From contig NZ_JARXWB010000001.1 of assembly GCF_029892425.1 (NCBI RefSeq), positions 496,001-560,000 of the forward strand: a DNA stretch of 64,000 nt, written 5' to 3'. This document shows, piece by piece, positions 45,000-53,058 of this stretch (the stretch's first letter is position 1; every line of letters starts with the position of its first letter). The DNA is from Bradyrhizobium sp. BR13661 (GTDB lineage Bacteria > Pseudomonadota > Alphaproteobacteria > Rhizobiales > Xanthobacteraceae). Below the pieces are notes generated by a model. It searched no databases. It had not been told where the DNA came from and saw only the letters and a list, made by a program, of their open reading frames with translations. Position numbers and translations under genes: made by a program.

Positions 45000-45791
45000 A
45001 TAACAAAAACCACCCGACGGAGCGTGCTCACTGCCGCAGCCGCGATGACCGCCACGGGCTTGGCTGACACTGCGCCGGCCGCAGCGCTGGCCGAACCCAA
45101 GCCGATCTTCCCCGTGCCGATGGTGACGATCCCGATCGTCGGCGAAACGAGCGTGTTCCAGGTTCGCCGCATCTACTGCATCGGTCGCAATTACGCCGCC
45201 CACGCGATCGAACGCGGTTCGGATCCGAACCGTGAGCCGCCGTTCTTCTTCCAGAAGCCGACGGATGCGATCCAGAACGTCGCGGTCGGTGAGGTCGCGG
45301 ATCATCCCTATCCGTCGCTGACCAAGAACTACCATCACGAGGTCGAGCTGGTAGCTGCGCTGAAATCCGGCGGCACCAACATTGCGCCTGAGAAGGCGCT
45401 CGACCACGTCTATGGCTACGCGCTCGGACTCGACATGACCCGTCGCGATCTCCAGAATGGCATGGCCGCGGAAAAGAAACCCTGGGAGATCGGCAAGAGC
45501 TTTGACCACGGCGCGGTGCTCGGCCCCATCCATCCGGCGAGCAAGACCGGTCACTTCGAGAAGGGCGCCATTTCGCTGGCGATCAACGGCACGGTGAAGC
45601 AGAGTTCGGATCTCAGCAAGATGATCTGGAGCGTCGCCGAGCAGATCGCAAAGCTGTCGGAAGCGTTCGAGCTCAAGGCTGGCGACATCATTTATTCCGG
45701 CACGCCGGAGAATGTCGGCCCTGTCGTGAAGGGCGACGTGCTCCTGTGCAAGCTCGAGGGCCTGCCGGATATGTCGATCAAGATCGTGTAG
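45000..45791 (+). CDS. Fumarylacetoacetate hydrolase family protein, start codon unclear
   Basis: This is a FAH-fold enzyme. The metal glutamates are in HHEVELVAAL, the aspartate in GYALGLDMTRRDLQ, and SGTPENVGPV closes the site. The N-terminal sequence includes TRRSVLTAAAAMTATGLA, a twin-arginine-like signal, unusual for this normally cytoplasmic family. No ATG, GTG or TTG stands at the expected place: ATA 45000 follows GGGAG by nine bases. GTG 45024 and ATG 45045 would cut the signal; ATG 44865 would overlap the hydrolase gene. Family reactions are C-C cleavage or decarboxylation of acylpyruvates. Confidence 0.75.
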   Translation: MTKTTRRSVLTAAAAMTATGLADTAPAAALAEPKPIFPVPMVTIPIVGETSVFQVRRIYCIGRNYAAHAIERGSDPNREPPFFFQKPTDAIQNVAVGEVADHPYPSLTKNYHHEVELVAALKSGGTNIAPEKALDHVYGYALGLDMTRRDLQNGMAAEKKPWEIGKSFDHGAVLGPIHPASKTGHFEKGAISLAINGTVKQSSDLSKMIWSVAEQIAKLSEAFELKAGDIIYSGTPENVGPVVKGDVLLCKLEGLPDMSIKIV

Positions 45792-45792
45792 C

Positions 45793-45937
45793 TTACGCCG
45801 CTGTCTTCGGCCGCAGCCGATCGACCGTCCTTGCAATCAGCGTCGCGACCTCGGCGATCTTCGGCCCAATCCGGCTTCCTCGTTTGCGCGAAGAATTCCA
45901 TGATCTCCAGGACGTTTGCGGCTTGGCGAACGATCAT
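45793..45937 (-). pseudogene. Internally deleted IclR-family remnant
   Basis: ATG 45937 opens MIVRQAANVLEIMEFFAQ, which looks like the start of an IclR winged helix. After about 22 codons the sense shifts frame and ends IAEVATLIARTVDRLRPK at a stop at 45793, resembling an IclR C-terminus. A full gene would be about 780 bases; this is 145. It appears to be a regulator that lost its middle. Confidence 0.4.
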
Positions 45938-45958
45938 GGTGGGGCTTTGAGTCCGGTT

Positions 45959-46810
45959 CTAGCTCTGGCCGAGGATCTTCTTCGCAGCGCGAAGATGTGG
46001 CTTGTCGATCATCTGGCCATCAAGCCGCAGCGTGCCGGAGTTCGGGTTGTTTGCGAACGCCGCGATCACCTTCTCCGCCCATGCACGCTCGGCGTCGGTC
46101 GGATCGAACGCCGCGTTGACGATTTCGACATGCTTGGGATGGATCAGCGCCTTCGCCGAAAATCCATCGCGCCGTGCCGCGCGCGTTTCCTGCTCGAGGC
46201 CGGCGAGATTGTCGATGTCGGTATAAACAGTGTCGATCGGTGCGACCTCCGCCGCCGCCGCCGCCATCAGGCAAAGATCGCGGGCGAGACGATAAGGGCT
46301 ATGGAATACGCCGCCGCTCGCCTTCTCGGTGGCGCCGAGCGAGGCCGAAAGATCTTCTGCGCCCCACATCAGGCCGGCGAGGCGAGGGGAGCAACCCTTG
46401 TAGCTGCCAAGGCCGAAGATCGAACCGGCAGTCTCGGTCGCGACGCAGACGATCCGCGTCGCGCCGACCGTGATGCCGGCGGCCGCTTCCAGCGCCTCAA
46501 GCCAGGTCGCGACCTGGCGCACGTCGTCGCCACCTTGCGACTTCGGTAGAACGATGCCGTCGGGCCTGCCCGACATCACCGCGGCAAGATCGGCCAGCGT
46601 CATGCCGGTGTCGAGCGCGTTGACGCGGACATAGAGCTGGTGAGGACCGGGGCGGCTCTTGAGCATGTTGAGCGTCAGCCCGCGTGCCTCCGGCTTCTTG
46701 TCGGTGACGACGGAATCCTCGAGATCGATGATCAGCGCATCGGCCTTACCTTCGCTCGCCTTCTCGAATTTGCGCGGGGAATCGCCCGGCACGAACAGCA
46801 TCGAACGCAT
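45959..46810 (-). CDS. HpcH/HpaI aldolase / CitE-like CoA ester lyase
   Basis: This is a 283-residue protein of the citrate lyase beta (CitE) family. RSMLFVPGDSPRKFEKA opens the barrel, IIDLEDSV holds a metal aspartate/glutamate, YVRVNALDTG the CoA-side arginine and CVATETAGSIFG the second glutamate. ATG 46810 has AAGGGACG upstream. Relatives act on malyl- or citramalyl-CoA. It is divergent from the acyl-CoA dehydrogenase at 46965, a sensible partner in CoA-thioester degradation. Confidence 0.9.
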   Translation of the reverse strand: MRSMLFVPGDSPRKFEKASEGKADALIIDLEDSVVTDKKPEARGLTLNMLKSRPGPHQLYVRVNALDTGMTLADLAAVMSGRPDGIVLPKSQGGDDVRQVATWLEALEAAAGITVGATRIVCVATETAGSIFGLGSYKGCSPRLAGLMWGAEDLSASLGATEKASGGVFHSPYRLARDLCLMAAAAAEVAPIDTVYTDIDNLAGLEQETRAARRDGFSAKALIHPKHVEIVNAAFDPTDAERAWAEKVIAAFANNPNSGTLRLDGQMIDKPHLRAAKKILGQS

Positions 46811-46964
46811 CGAGCGTCCCTTTCCTTTATTGCCGTGAGGCGGCATTTCCGCCGAGCATGGCCGCATGCATGGTACATCTACTTGACAGGGAGATTCACG
46901 TCTATGTACTCCACCCTAACGGCTGGAAAGCGCGAACAGGGGCGATCAAGGAGATCAAACACCG

Positions 46965-48131
46965 ATGGATTTCGCGCTCACCGATCAGCAGGAAGCCATT
47001 CGCGACGCCATCGCCAAAATCTGCGAAGGCTTCCCCGATGCTTATTGGCTGAAGAAGGACCACGACGGCGGCTTCCCGCATGATTTCCACAAGGCGCTGG
47101 CAGATGCCGGCTGGCTCGGCATCTGCGTGCCGGAGGAATATGGCGGCTCCGGCCTGGGCATCACCGAAGCGGCCATCATGATGCGCACGATTGCGGAATC
47201 CGGAGCCGGCATGTCCGGCGCCTCCGCGGTGCATATCAACGTGTTCGGTCTCAATCCCGTCGTCGTGTTCGGCACCGAGGAGCAGCGCAAGCGCATGTTG
47301 CCGCCGATGGTCGAGGGCCGTGAGAAGGCGTGCTTCGCCGTCACCGAGCCCAACACCGGCCTCAACACCACGCAGCTCAAGACCCGCGCCGTTGCCAAGA
47401 ACGACCGCTACATCGTCAACGGCCAGAAGGTGTGGATCTCGACCGCGCAGGTCGCGCACAAGATCCTGCTGCTGGCGCGCACCACGCCGCTGGAGGAGGT
47501 GCGCTCGCCGACCCACGGGTTGAGCCTGTTCTACACCAACTTCGACCGCAACAAGATCAAGGTCCACGAGATCGAGAAGATGGGCCGCAAGATCGTCGAT
47601 TCCAACGAGCTGTTCTTCGAGGATTTTGAAATCCCGATGGAGGATCGCATCGGCGAAGAAGGCAAAGGATTTCAGTACATCCTCGAAGGCATGAACCCCG
47701 AGCGCATCCTGATCGCGGCGGAAGCCGTCGGCCTCGGCAAGCTCGCGCTGTCGCGGGCGACCGAATACGCCAAGACGCGCGTCGTCTTCAATCGTCCGAT
47801 CGGCAAGAATCAGGGCATCCAGCATCCGCTCGCCGTGAACTGGGTGGAGCTGGAGGCCGCCTGGCTGATGGTGATGCAGGCAGCCTGGCAATACGACAAG
47901 GGCCTGCCCTGCGGCGCCGGTGCGAATGCCGCGAAGTATTTCGCAGGCGAAGCGGGATATCATGCCTGCGAGCAGGCGGTGATGACTTATGGCGGTTTTG
48001 GCTACGCCAAGGAATTCCACGTCGAGCGTTACCTGCGCGAAGTGCTGATCCCGCGCATCGCGCCGGTCAGCCCACAGCTTGCGTTGAGCTTCATTGCGGA
48101 AAAGGTGCTCGGCCTCGCCAAGTCGTATTAG
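46965..48131 (+). CDS. Acyl-CoA dehydrogenase family protein
   Basis: This is a 388-residue acyl-CoA dehydrogenase. FAVTEPNTGLNTTQLKT is the FAD/substrate loop, and EYAKTRVVFNRPIGKNQGIQ and TYGGFGYAKEFHVERYLR are family marks. The common C-terminal catalytic glutamate (YEGT) is absent: the place reads PRIAPVSPQL. Glu246 in GMNPERILIAAEAVGLG occupies the position used as base by isovaleryl-CoA dehydrogenase, so activity on a branched substrate is likely. The 154-base gap upstream carries GTACAT...ATGTAC arms around TTGACA (46874-46910). Confidence 0.9.
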   Translation: MDFALTDQQEAIRDAIAKICEGFPDAYWLKKDHDGGFPHDFHKALADAGWLGICVPEEYGGSGLGITEAAIMMRTIAESGAGMSGASAVHINVFGLNPVVVFGTEEQRKRMLPPMVEGREKACFAVTEPNTGLNTTQLKTRAVAKNDRYIVNGQKVWISTAQVAHKILLLARTTPLEEVRSPTHGLSLFYTNFDRNKIKVHEIEKMGRKIVDSNELFFEDFEIPMEDRIGEEGKGFQYILEGMNPERILIAAEAVGLGKLALSRATEYAKTRVVFNRPIGKNQGIQHPLAVNWVELEAAWLMVMQAAWQYDKGLPCGAGANAAKYFAGEAGYHACEQAVMTYGGFGYAKEFHVERYLREVLIPRIAPVSPQLALSFIAEKVLGLAKSY

Positions 48132-48188
48132 AAGAGCGGACTTGCCGGCGGGATCCCAGGGAAGGGCTCCGCGGCGTCGGCCGTTAGC

Positions 48189-48725
48189 TCAATTCAACAT
48201 CGAAAACGCTGGCCTTTGGCTATCGTTGGATCCGATGATCCCCGGAAGCTCCTCGGCGCCGCCGGCAATCATGTCGGACATCCGCCAGAACAAATGGGCA
48301 AGGCGGGTGAACACCAGCCGCTCACGCTCGGCGGGTGCGGTTCCGTCCGGAATGGTCACAGTTTCCAGACCCACGACTTTCTTGAAATCCGGCCAGATCA
48401 TCATCGACTGTGCGATCACGGAGTAGCAGTTCGGAGCCTCATCGCTTTCGTCTGGCTCCGGCGGCAAGCCGGGATATTGCGTCGCCGCGGCGTAGAATTT
48501 GTAGGCGCCGTAGCCTAGCTGGAGCAGGAGCTTTTCAGGCACGGCGATGTCGGCGGCGAAGGAGACCAGCCGAGCTTCGCTCAGCGTCTTCGGATCGATG
48601 GCGCTAAGATCCTGGGCGCCCAGCGCGGAGCAGAAGGCGAGCTCGCTATTGTGCTCGCGAAGCAGGTTGGCCAGCGGCTGCTGCTGTTGCACGGTGTCGG
48701 TGAGCAGGATGATGGTCTTGAGCAT
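48189..48725 (-). CDS. Formyltransferase-fold-like protein, degenerate
   Basis: This 178-residue protein starts MLKTIILLTDTVQQQQPLANLL at ATG 48725. The stretch RLVSFAADIAVPEKLLLQLGYGAYKFYAAATQYPGLPP looks like the core of methionyl-tRNA/sugar formyltransferases, where the motif is GxxNFHPGPPxYPG. The asparagine and catalytic histidine are missing (KFYAAATQYPG), so formyl transfer is doubtful. It lies 13 bases after the glycosyltransferase-like gene on the same strand. A role with the neighbouring sugar-related genes is a guess. Confidence 0.6.
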   Translation of the reverse strand: MLKTIILLTDTVQQQQPLANLLREHNSELAFCSALGAQDLSAIDPKTLSEARLVSFAADIAVPEKLLLQLGYGAYKFYAAATQYPGLPPEPDESDEAPNCYSVIAQSMMIWPDFKKVVGLETVTIPDGTAPAERERLVFTRLAHLFWRMSDMIAGGAEELPGIIGSNDSQRPAFSMLN

Positions 48726-48738
48726 CGCGTGAGGTCCC

Positions 48739-50061
48739 TCAGGGGAAGAGATGGCGGGCGGGCATGATGGCGTCGTCGGCCGCGCAGTTGGCAAAGAGGT
48801 CGTTGGCGATGCGCTGTCCCGGCGCGACCTCAAGGATGCGGTGGCGCGCCAGCGCCGCCGCCTCGCGTGCCGCGCCGACGTCGTCCTGCCAGGCGCACAG
48901 CGACAGTTCGAGGCGACCATAACCGCCGCAATCGGCGGCATAGGCGCCGGTCACGGCCTCCACGGTGGCGGCCACCGCGCCGGCGTCACTTTTCGAGATG
49001 TCGCGCAGGATCACGGCGATGCCGTTGCTCGCCTCGGCTTTCGACGTCATCACCATGAAGGCATCGCGTGCGCCGGTGCGGCCGGCGCGGCGGGCCGACC
49101 GCACCAGGCTTGCAAAGGCGGGATCGGGTCCGAGTTCCAGCGTCGTCGTCTGCTGGTTGTGCAGCACAGTGGCGCGCATCGCACCGAGATCGCCCGCGAG
49201 CGCGTGATAGGAGCGCGGCAGCCACACCGTATCGAGCGGCACCTGCGACGAGGTCAGGCTCCAGGCCTGGTCGAGCAGATAGCCCTCCCAGATCGCGGGA
49301 TACGATGCGGCGAGGTGCTGCCAGGTGCGCAGCAACATCTCCGCGGCGCGGGTGCGGCCAAGATAGAACGTCCGCGCCGACATCTCCCAGCGATTCCATT
49401 TGTGAAGCGCGATGTCGCAGCCGAGGAAGGACGGCAGCAGCGGCGCCTCGCGCAGCACGGCGCCGGCCTCGACGAACAGCAGCGGCTCGCGATATTTATC
49501 CCACATCCGCAGCAAGAACTCAGCCTTCTCGAAGCAGAGCAGGCGGTCGCTGAATTGGGTGTCGATCGGCTCGATGTGACAGGCCAGATCGAAGCGTTCG
49601 AGCGAATGCCGGAGCGCGAAGGCGGCAGTCGCGTCGCCGCCGCGCGGGTAGCATGAAACGATCCTCGGGCGGACGGTGGATGTGTCTGCGGCGGCGGCGA
49701 GGAATTTCGACCAGCCGATCCCGCCCCACCACATCTCATGCGGGCCGTCGGCGCCGCAGGGGCCGACGGTGCCGAACTCGGTCAGCTTGGACTTGAGGAA
49801 ATCGAAGCCGGGATTTTCGCTTCTGGGAATGACGATGGCGCTGCCGGGAGTGAGCGAGCGGTAAAACAGCTCAGCCGCGGCGCCGCTCGGCGCTTCCTTG
49901 AGGATGATGACGCCGGCACGCCGGATCCCGGCGCTGTCGTCCAGCGTCGGGGCGCCAAATTGGCTCGTGAGCCAGCCCAGGCGATCGCGCTGGGCGCGGC
50001 CGAGCCTGAGGCCACCGGATTGCAGGAGGTCATCAAGGTCTTCATGCGTCCCGTCAGTCAA
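48739..50061 (-). CDS. Glycosyltransferase-like protein, uncharacterised
   Basis: This 440-residue cytoplasmic protein is not one I can name. The middle (PRIVSCYPRGGDATAAFALRHSLERFDLACHIEPI, then EPLLFVEAGAVLREAPLLPSFLGCDIALHKWN and EGYLLDQAWSL) has the layout of GT-A-type nucleotide-sugar transferases that act late in glycan assembly: a strand ending in an acidic motif, then a display of sugar-acceptor loops. The N-terminal 120 and C-terminal 100 residues have no clear match. It sits between the formyltransferase-like gene and the HAD-type gene, next to flagellin, so protein or glycan modification is plausible. Confidence 0.55.
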   Translation of the reverse strand: MTDGTHEDLDDLLQSGGLRLGRAQRDRLGWLTSQFGAPTLDDSAGIRRAGVIILKEAPSGAAAELFYRSLTPGSAIVIPRSENPGFDFLKSKLTEFGTVGPCGADGPHEMWWGGIGWSKFLAAAADTSTVRPRIVSCYPRGGDATAAFALRHSLERFDLACHIEPIDTQFSDRLLCFEKAEFLLRMWDKYREPLLFVEAGAVLREAPLLPSFLGCDIALHKWNRWEMSARTFYLGRTRAAEMLLRTWQHLAASYPAIWEGYLLDQAWSLTSSQVPLDTVWLPRSYHALAGDLGAMRATVLHNQQTTTLELGPDPAFASLVRSARRAGRTGARDAFMVMTSKAEASNGIAVILRDISKSDAGAVAATVEAVTGAYAADCGGYGRLELSLCAWQDDVGAAREAAALARHRILEVAPGQRIANDLFANCAADDAIMPARHLFP

Positions 50062-50130
50062 TTCCGTGCCCCCTCGCGTCGCCGACCAAGCCCTTGGACT
50101 TGAACGGCGGAGGAGGCGCGATCAGGCGCA

Positions 50131-52560
50131 CTATTTGGGCGTGGACCCGAGCGGGGTGATGGCGACCGAGTAGATCGCGATGTCCTGCGTCATCGGGGCG
50201 ACGGGGATCAGCAGGCAGGCGTCCTCGTTCTCGGCGCGATAGTGCGCGTGATTTCGCTGGATGCCGGCTGAGATGAGGCTTTCGGCGGCGATGCCGATCA
50301 CGTCCTGGCTCTCGGCAGCGTCGCTGATGTCGTCGGCGGACTGGATGGTCACGCCATGCAGGATGCCCTCGGCGGCGAGTTTCGGCAGGGGCAGCGCGAT
50401 CATGGCGATGCCCATGGCGCGCGAAAGGGGAATCCGCAGGCGCAGCTCGCCGAGGCCGGTGCGGTAGAGAGTTGAGGTCTCCAGCGCCGCTTCGCCGTTG
50501 GCGCGGAATAGCCCGATCCGGACCTGGCCGCAGGGACTTTCCTCGAAGACATCGGCGGGCAGGCGGTTGGCTCCGAACAACGCATAGAGGTAGGCGTTCG
50601 ACGGTGACAGCCGGGCGAAGCAGCCTGCGAGCCACATCGGCGGTGCGCCGGATGTGCAGGCAGCGGAGAAACCGCGGGCGGTGATTTGTCGGCGGATGAA
50701 ATCGCTGTCGATCATCGGCGCAAGCGAATGGGTGCCGAAATTGACGTCGTGCTTCAGTCCGCCGAGCAGCGCCAGCTCGTCCTCGTCAGGCAGCAGCAGG
50801 AACCGCGCCAGCGTCGCCGTGCACCAGCGCGCGGCGACATCAGGGGCGTCATAAGGGCTGAGACAGAAGTCGAGCGCGACATCCTCGGCGCTCTCCGCAA
50901 ACGCCACTGCTCCCGCCTGGATCTCCGCGGCCAACGCGATCTGGCTCGCCGGGCGCGGATTGATCTCGCGCAGCACCCGCTCGCCGTCATAGTCCCGGAC
51001 GGAGCCGTCCGCCGAGCAACAAATCTGCTCCAGCAGCGCGACATTGCGGATCAGCATACGCTTGATATGGGGCGTCACCACGAGGTCCGAGATGAAGCCT
51101 GCCGCGCTGTCCTCATCGGCGATATCGTCGAAGGCGTCGTCGAGCGAGATCAGATAGGCGCCGTGGAGGCGGATCTCGAGGCCCCCGAGATCGAAGACGC
51201 GGCGTAGCGCCTTCTGTACGCTGCCGGAATAGCCGAGATCGGCGAGCACGAGGTCGGTGCACTCGTCGAAATCGGGGATTGTGTGGCGCAGATAGGCAAG
51301 CAGTCGGGCACGCAGGGCGGTCGCTAGCTCGACGATTTCGCTGGCGTCCATCAGCTCTGGCAAAGCTTCGGCGAGATCTTCGCCGGGCGCAATTCCGTCA
51401 GGATAAGCGGCAAAGAACGCGGCGACATTCGGCGGCAGGATCTTGATCACGTCCCGGAAGGCCGGCGCATCGATCTTCAAGATCTTGCTGAGGAGATCGA
51501 CTAACGGCTGCATGGTATCGGCCGAGGCGATCAGGCTGACGCGCCGGTTGATCTCCAGATAGGCCGATGTCGTGCCGTGCAACTCCTGCCAGATTTGGTG
51601 GGATAAGAAGCCGTCGCGGCCGAGAAAGGCGAGGGCGACCTTCCGGCCCGGGCCGGCAACCGCCTCGCAGCGCCGGGCGATGAACGCGTCGAACGCGGTC
51701 ATCACCGGCCCGAGCACGGTCATGCCGAGATGAAAGGCCGGCGATTTCTCGGCGCTGCGGGCGGCGATCATGCGCCGCAAGGTCCGCGCGCCGTGATCGA
51801 GCTTTGACGGCGCGCCGCCGCATAACAGCTCGAACAGCGCGGTCTCGCGCTGGAATCTAGACGCCAATTGCGCGGTCGCCTGCGGATAATAACGCGGGCG
51901 GATGCCGTGGCGCTTCGCGCCCTTGATGTCGGCCTTGTCGTTGTCGCCGACGTGAAAGGAGGCGCCGGCATCGACGCCCTGCTCGGACAGATACTTTGCG
52001 AACAGCGCCTCGCTCTTGCCGCTGCCATGGTCGCAGGACGCGTAGAGGAAGTCCCAGGTCAGCCCGGGACGGCACGCGCGCAGCAGTCGCGCCAGCCGGT
52101 CGGAATCCCAGTAGGTGTCGGAGATGAATCCGACGCGGTGGCCGGCGCGCTTCATGTCCCAATATTGCCGGAGCATGTCCGGATTGGCGCGGCAGAGTTC
52201 GAGTTCGGCTGCGAACTCTGATTCGACGAGATCGTCCAGATGATGGTGCGCAAGGCCGAACAGCCTGAACGGAAAAAAGGAATAGATGTCATCGATGCGA
52301 ACTTCGCTCGCGCCGCGCTTCTCCTTCGCGGTCCTCCGCGCGCGCGCTTCGGCCTGGATACGATGCTGAACGAAACTACCGGAAACATTCGGACAAATCT
52401 GCGAAATGCCGGAAAGCTCGTAAGTCCTTTCAAATACGCCATCTGGCGTCGTGCAGGCGCGCAGAAGAAATGTATCGAAAACATCGAATGACCAAGCAGA
52501 AACAATCTTCGCACGACGCTCTGCGCCTGGTGTAGCGATCGCCATCCCGGGATTCCCCAT
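50131..52560 (-). CDS. Large HAD-type protein (COG5610-like)
   Basis: This is an 809-residue protein. The N-terminal 240 residues are a HAD domain: SFDVFDTFLL (motif I, with Phe in place of the second acid), GFISDTYW (motif II), GKSEALFAKYL (lysine) and HVGDNDKADI (motif IV). The long remainder has LAFLGRDGFLSHQIW and VLADLGYSGSVQKALRRVF, marks of the COG5610 group found in surface-polysaccharide and glycan-modification loci. The C-terminal 200 residues look beta-rich. ATG 52560 is chosen; TTG 52572 and ATG 52545 are alternatives. It is read away from the ECF sigma gene across an AT-rich region. Confidence 0.75.
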   Translation of the reverse strand: MGNPGMAIATPGAERRAKIVSAWSFDVFDTFLLRACTTPDGVFERTYELSGISQICPNVSGSFVQHRIQAEARARRTAKEKRGASEVRIDDIYSFFPFRLFGLAHHHLDDLVESEFAAELELCRANPDMLRQYWDMKRAGHRVGFISDTYWDSDRLARLLRACRPGLTWDFLYASCDHGSGKSEALFAKYLSEQGVDAGASFHVGDNDKADIKGAKRHGIRPRYYPQATAQLASRFQRETALFELLCGGAPSKLDHGARTLRRMIAARSAEKSPAFHLGMTVLGPVMTAFDAFIARRCEAVAGPGRKVALAFLGRDGFLSHQIWQELHGTTSAYLEINRRVSLIASADTMQPLVDLLSKILKIDAPAFRDVIKILPPNVAAFFAAYPDGIAPGEDLAEALPELMDASEIVELATALRARLLAYLRHTIPDFDECTDLVLADLGYSGSVQKALRRVFDLGGLEIRLHGAYLISLDDAFDDIADEDSAAGFISDLVVTPHIKRMLIRNVALLEQICCSADGSVRDYDGERVLREINPRPASQIALAAEIQAGAVAFAESAEDVALDFCLSPYDAPDVAARWCTATLARFLLLPDEDELALLGGLKHDVNFGTHSLAPMIDSDFIRRQITARGFSAACTSGAPPMWLAGCFARLSPSNAYLYALFGANRLPADVFEESPCGQVRIGLFRANGEAALETSTLYRTGLGELRLRIPLSRAMGIAMIALPLPKLAAEGILHGVTIQSADDISDAAESQDVIGIAAESLISAGIQRNHAHYRAENEDACLLIPVAPMTQDIAIYSVAITPLGSTPK

Positions 52561-52572
52561 CAATCGGATCAA

Positions 52573-53058
52573 TTAACGTGCGCATTCGCGTTGTCAGGCG
52601 CCACATGCGCGAAAAAAATTCACGCGCGATTCAAAAACGCATTCGTCACGACTGACAGATTCAAAAAAATCGCTAGGTTCGAAAAAGGTGATTCGGAAAA
52701 AATTGCCGAGTGCAGAAGTCGTCTCGCGTTCATTCACACTCGGAAACATCAGCATCTTGATGCGCAGCGTGCGCGTCGCGTTTGATCACCTAGTGCCGCG
52801 TAATGTCAGCGTTTTCTCTCAACGACATCTGTTCAGGATGATTGATCCGCCATGGCGCGAGACGATGTGATGATTGCAGGTGGGATGCGCGAAGAGCTCG
52901 CGCGCTCGGCAATTATTGCCCGACACTCGGCAAAAGATACCGGCTAACGTCTTGAAAAATAAGAAAAATTATCCGCCTGGATTGTCTTGGCCCTGCGTTC
53001 AACGCCTGGAAGCCGTGTGGCATGTGCGCCGCCGGCATTGCGGGTTGGAGATTGCGGG
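52573..53058. other. AT-rich divergent intergenic region
   Basis: This 486-base gap between the HAD-type gene and the sigma gene is visibly richer in A and T than its neighbours. A-runs of 5-7 bases centre at about 52615, 52635, 52666, 52684 and 52700. GATTCAAAAA occurs twice exactly 30 bases apart (52628, 52658). An inverted repeat lies at 52906-52923. I see no convincing gene. Confidence 0.6.
52906..52933. promoter_or_regulatory. TCGGCAA operator-like array upstream of the sigma gene
   Basis: TCGGCAAT-T-ATTGCCCGA forms an inverted repeat (inner arms GGCAAT/ATTGCC perfect, 52908-52920). CTCGGCAA occurs again at 52926, 21 bases after the first copy, two helical turns. Three like half-sites on one face suggest a regulator site about 130 bases before the sigma start. 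Confidence 0.4.

Noticed and set aside
52677..52690. A GGTTCGA-like tRNA T-loop
   Set aside because: No acceptor stem, anticodon arm or CCA end fits around it; it is part of the A-tract region.
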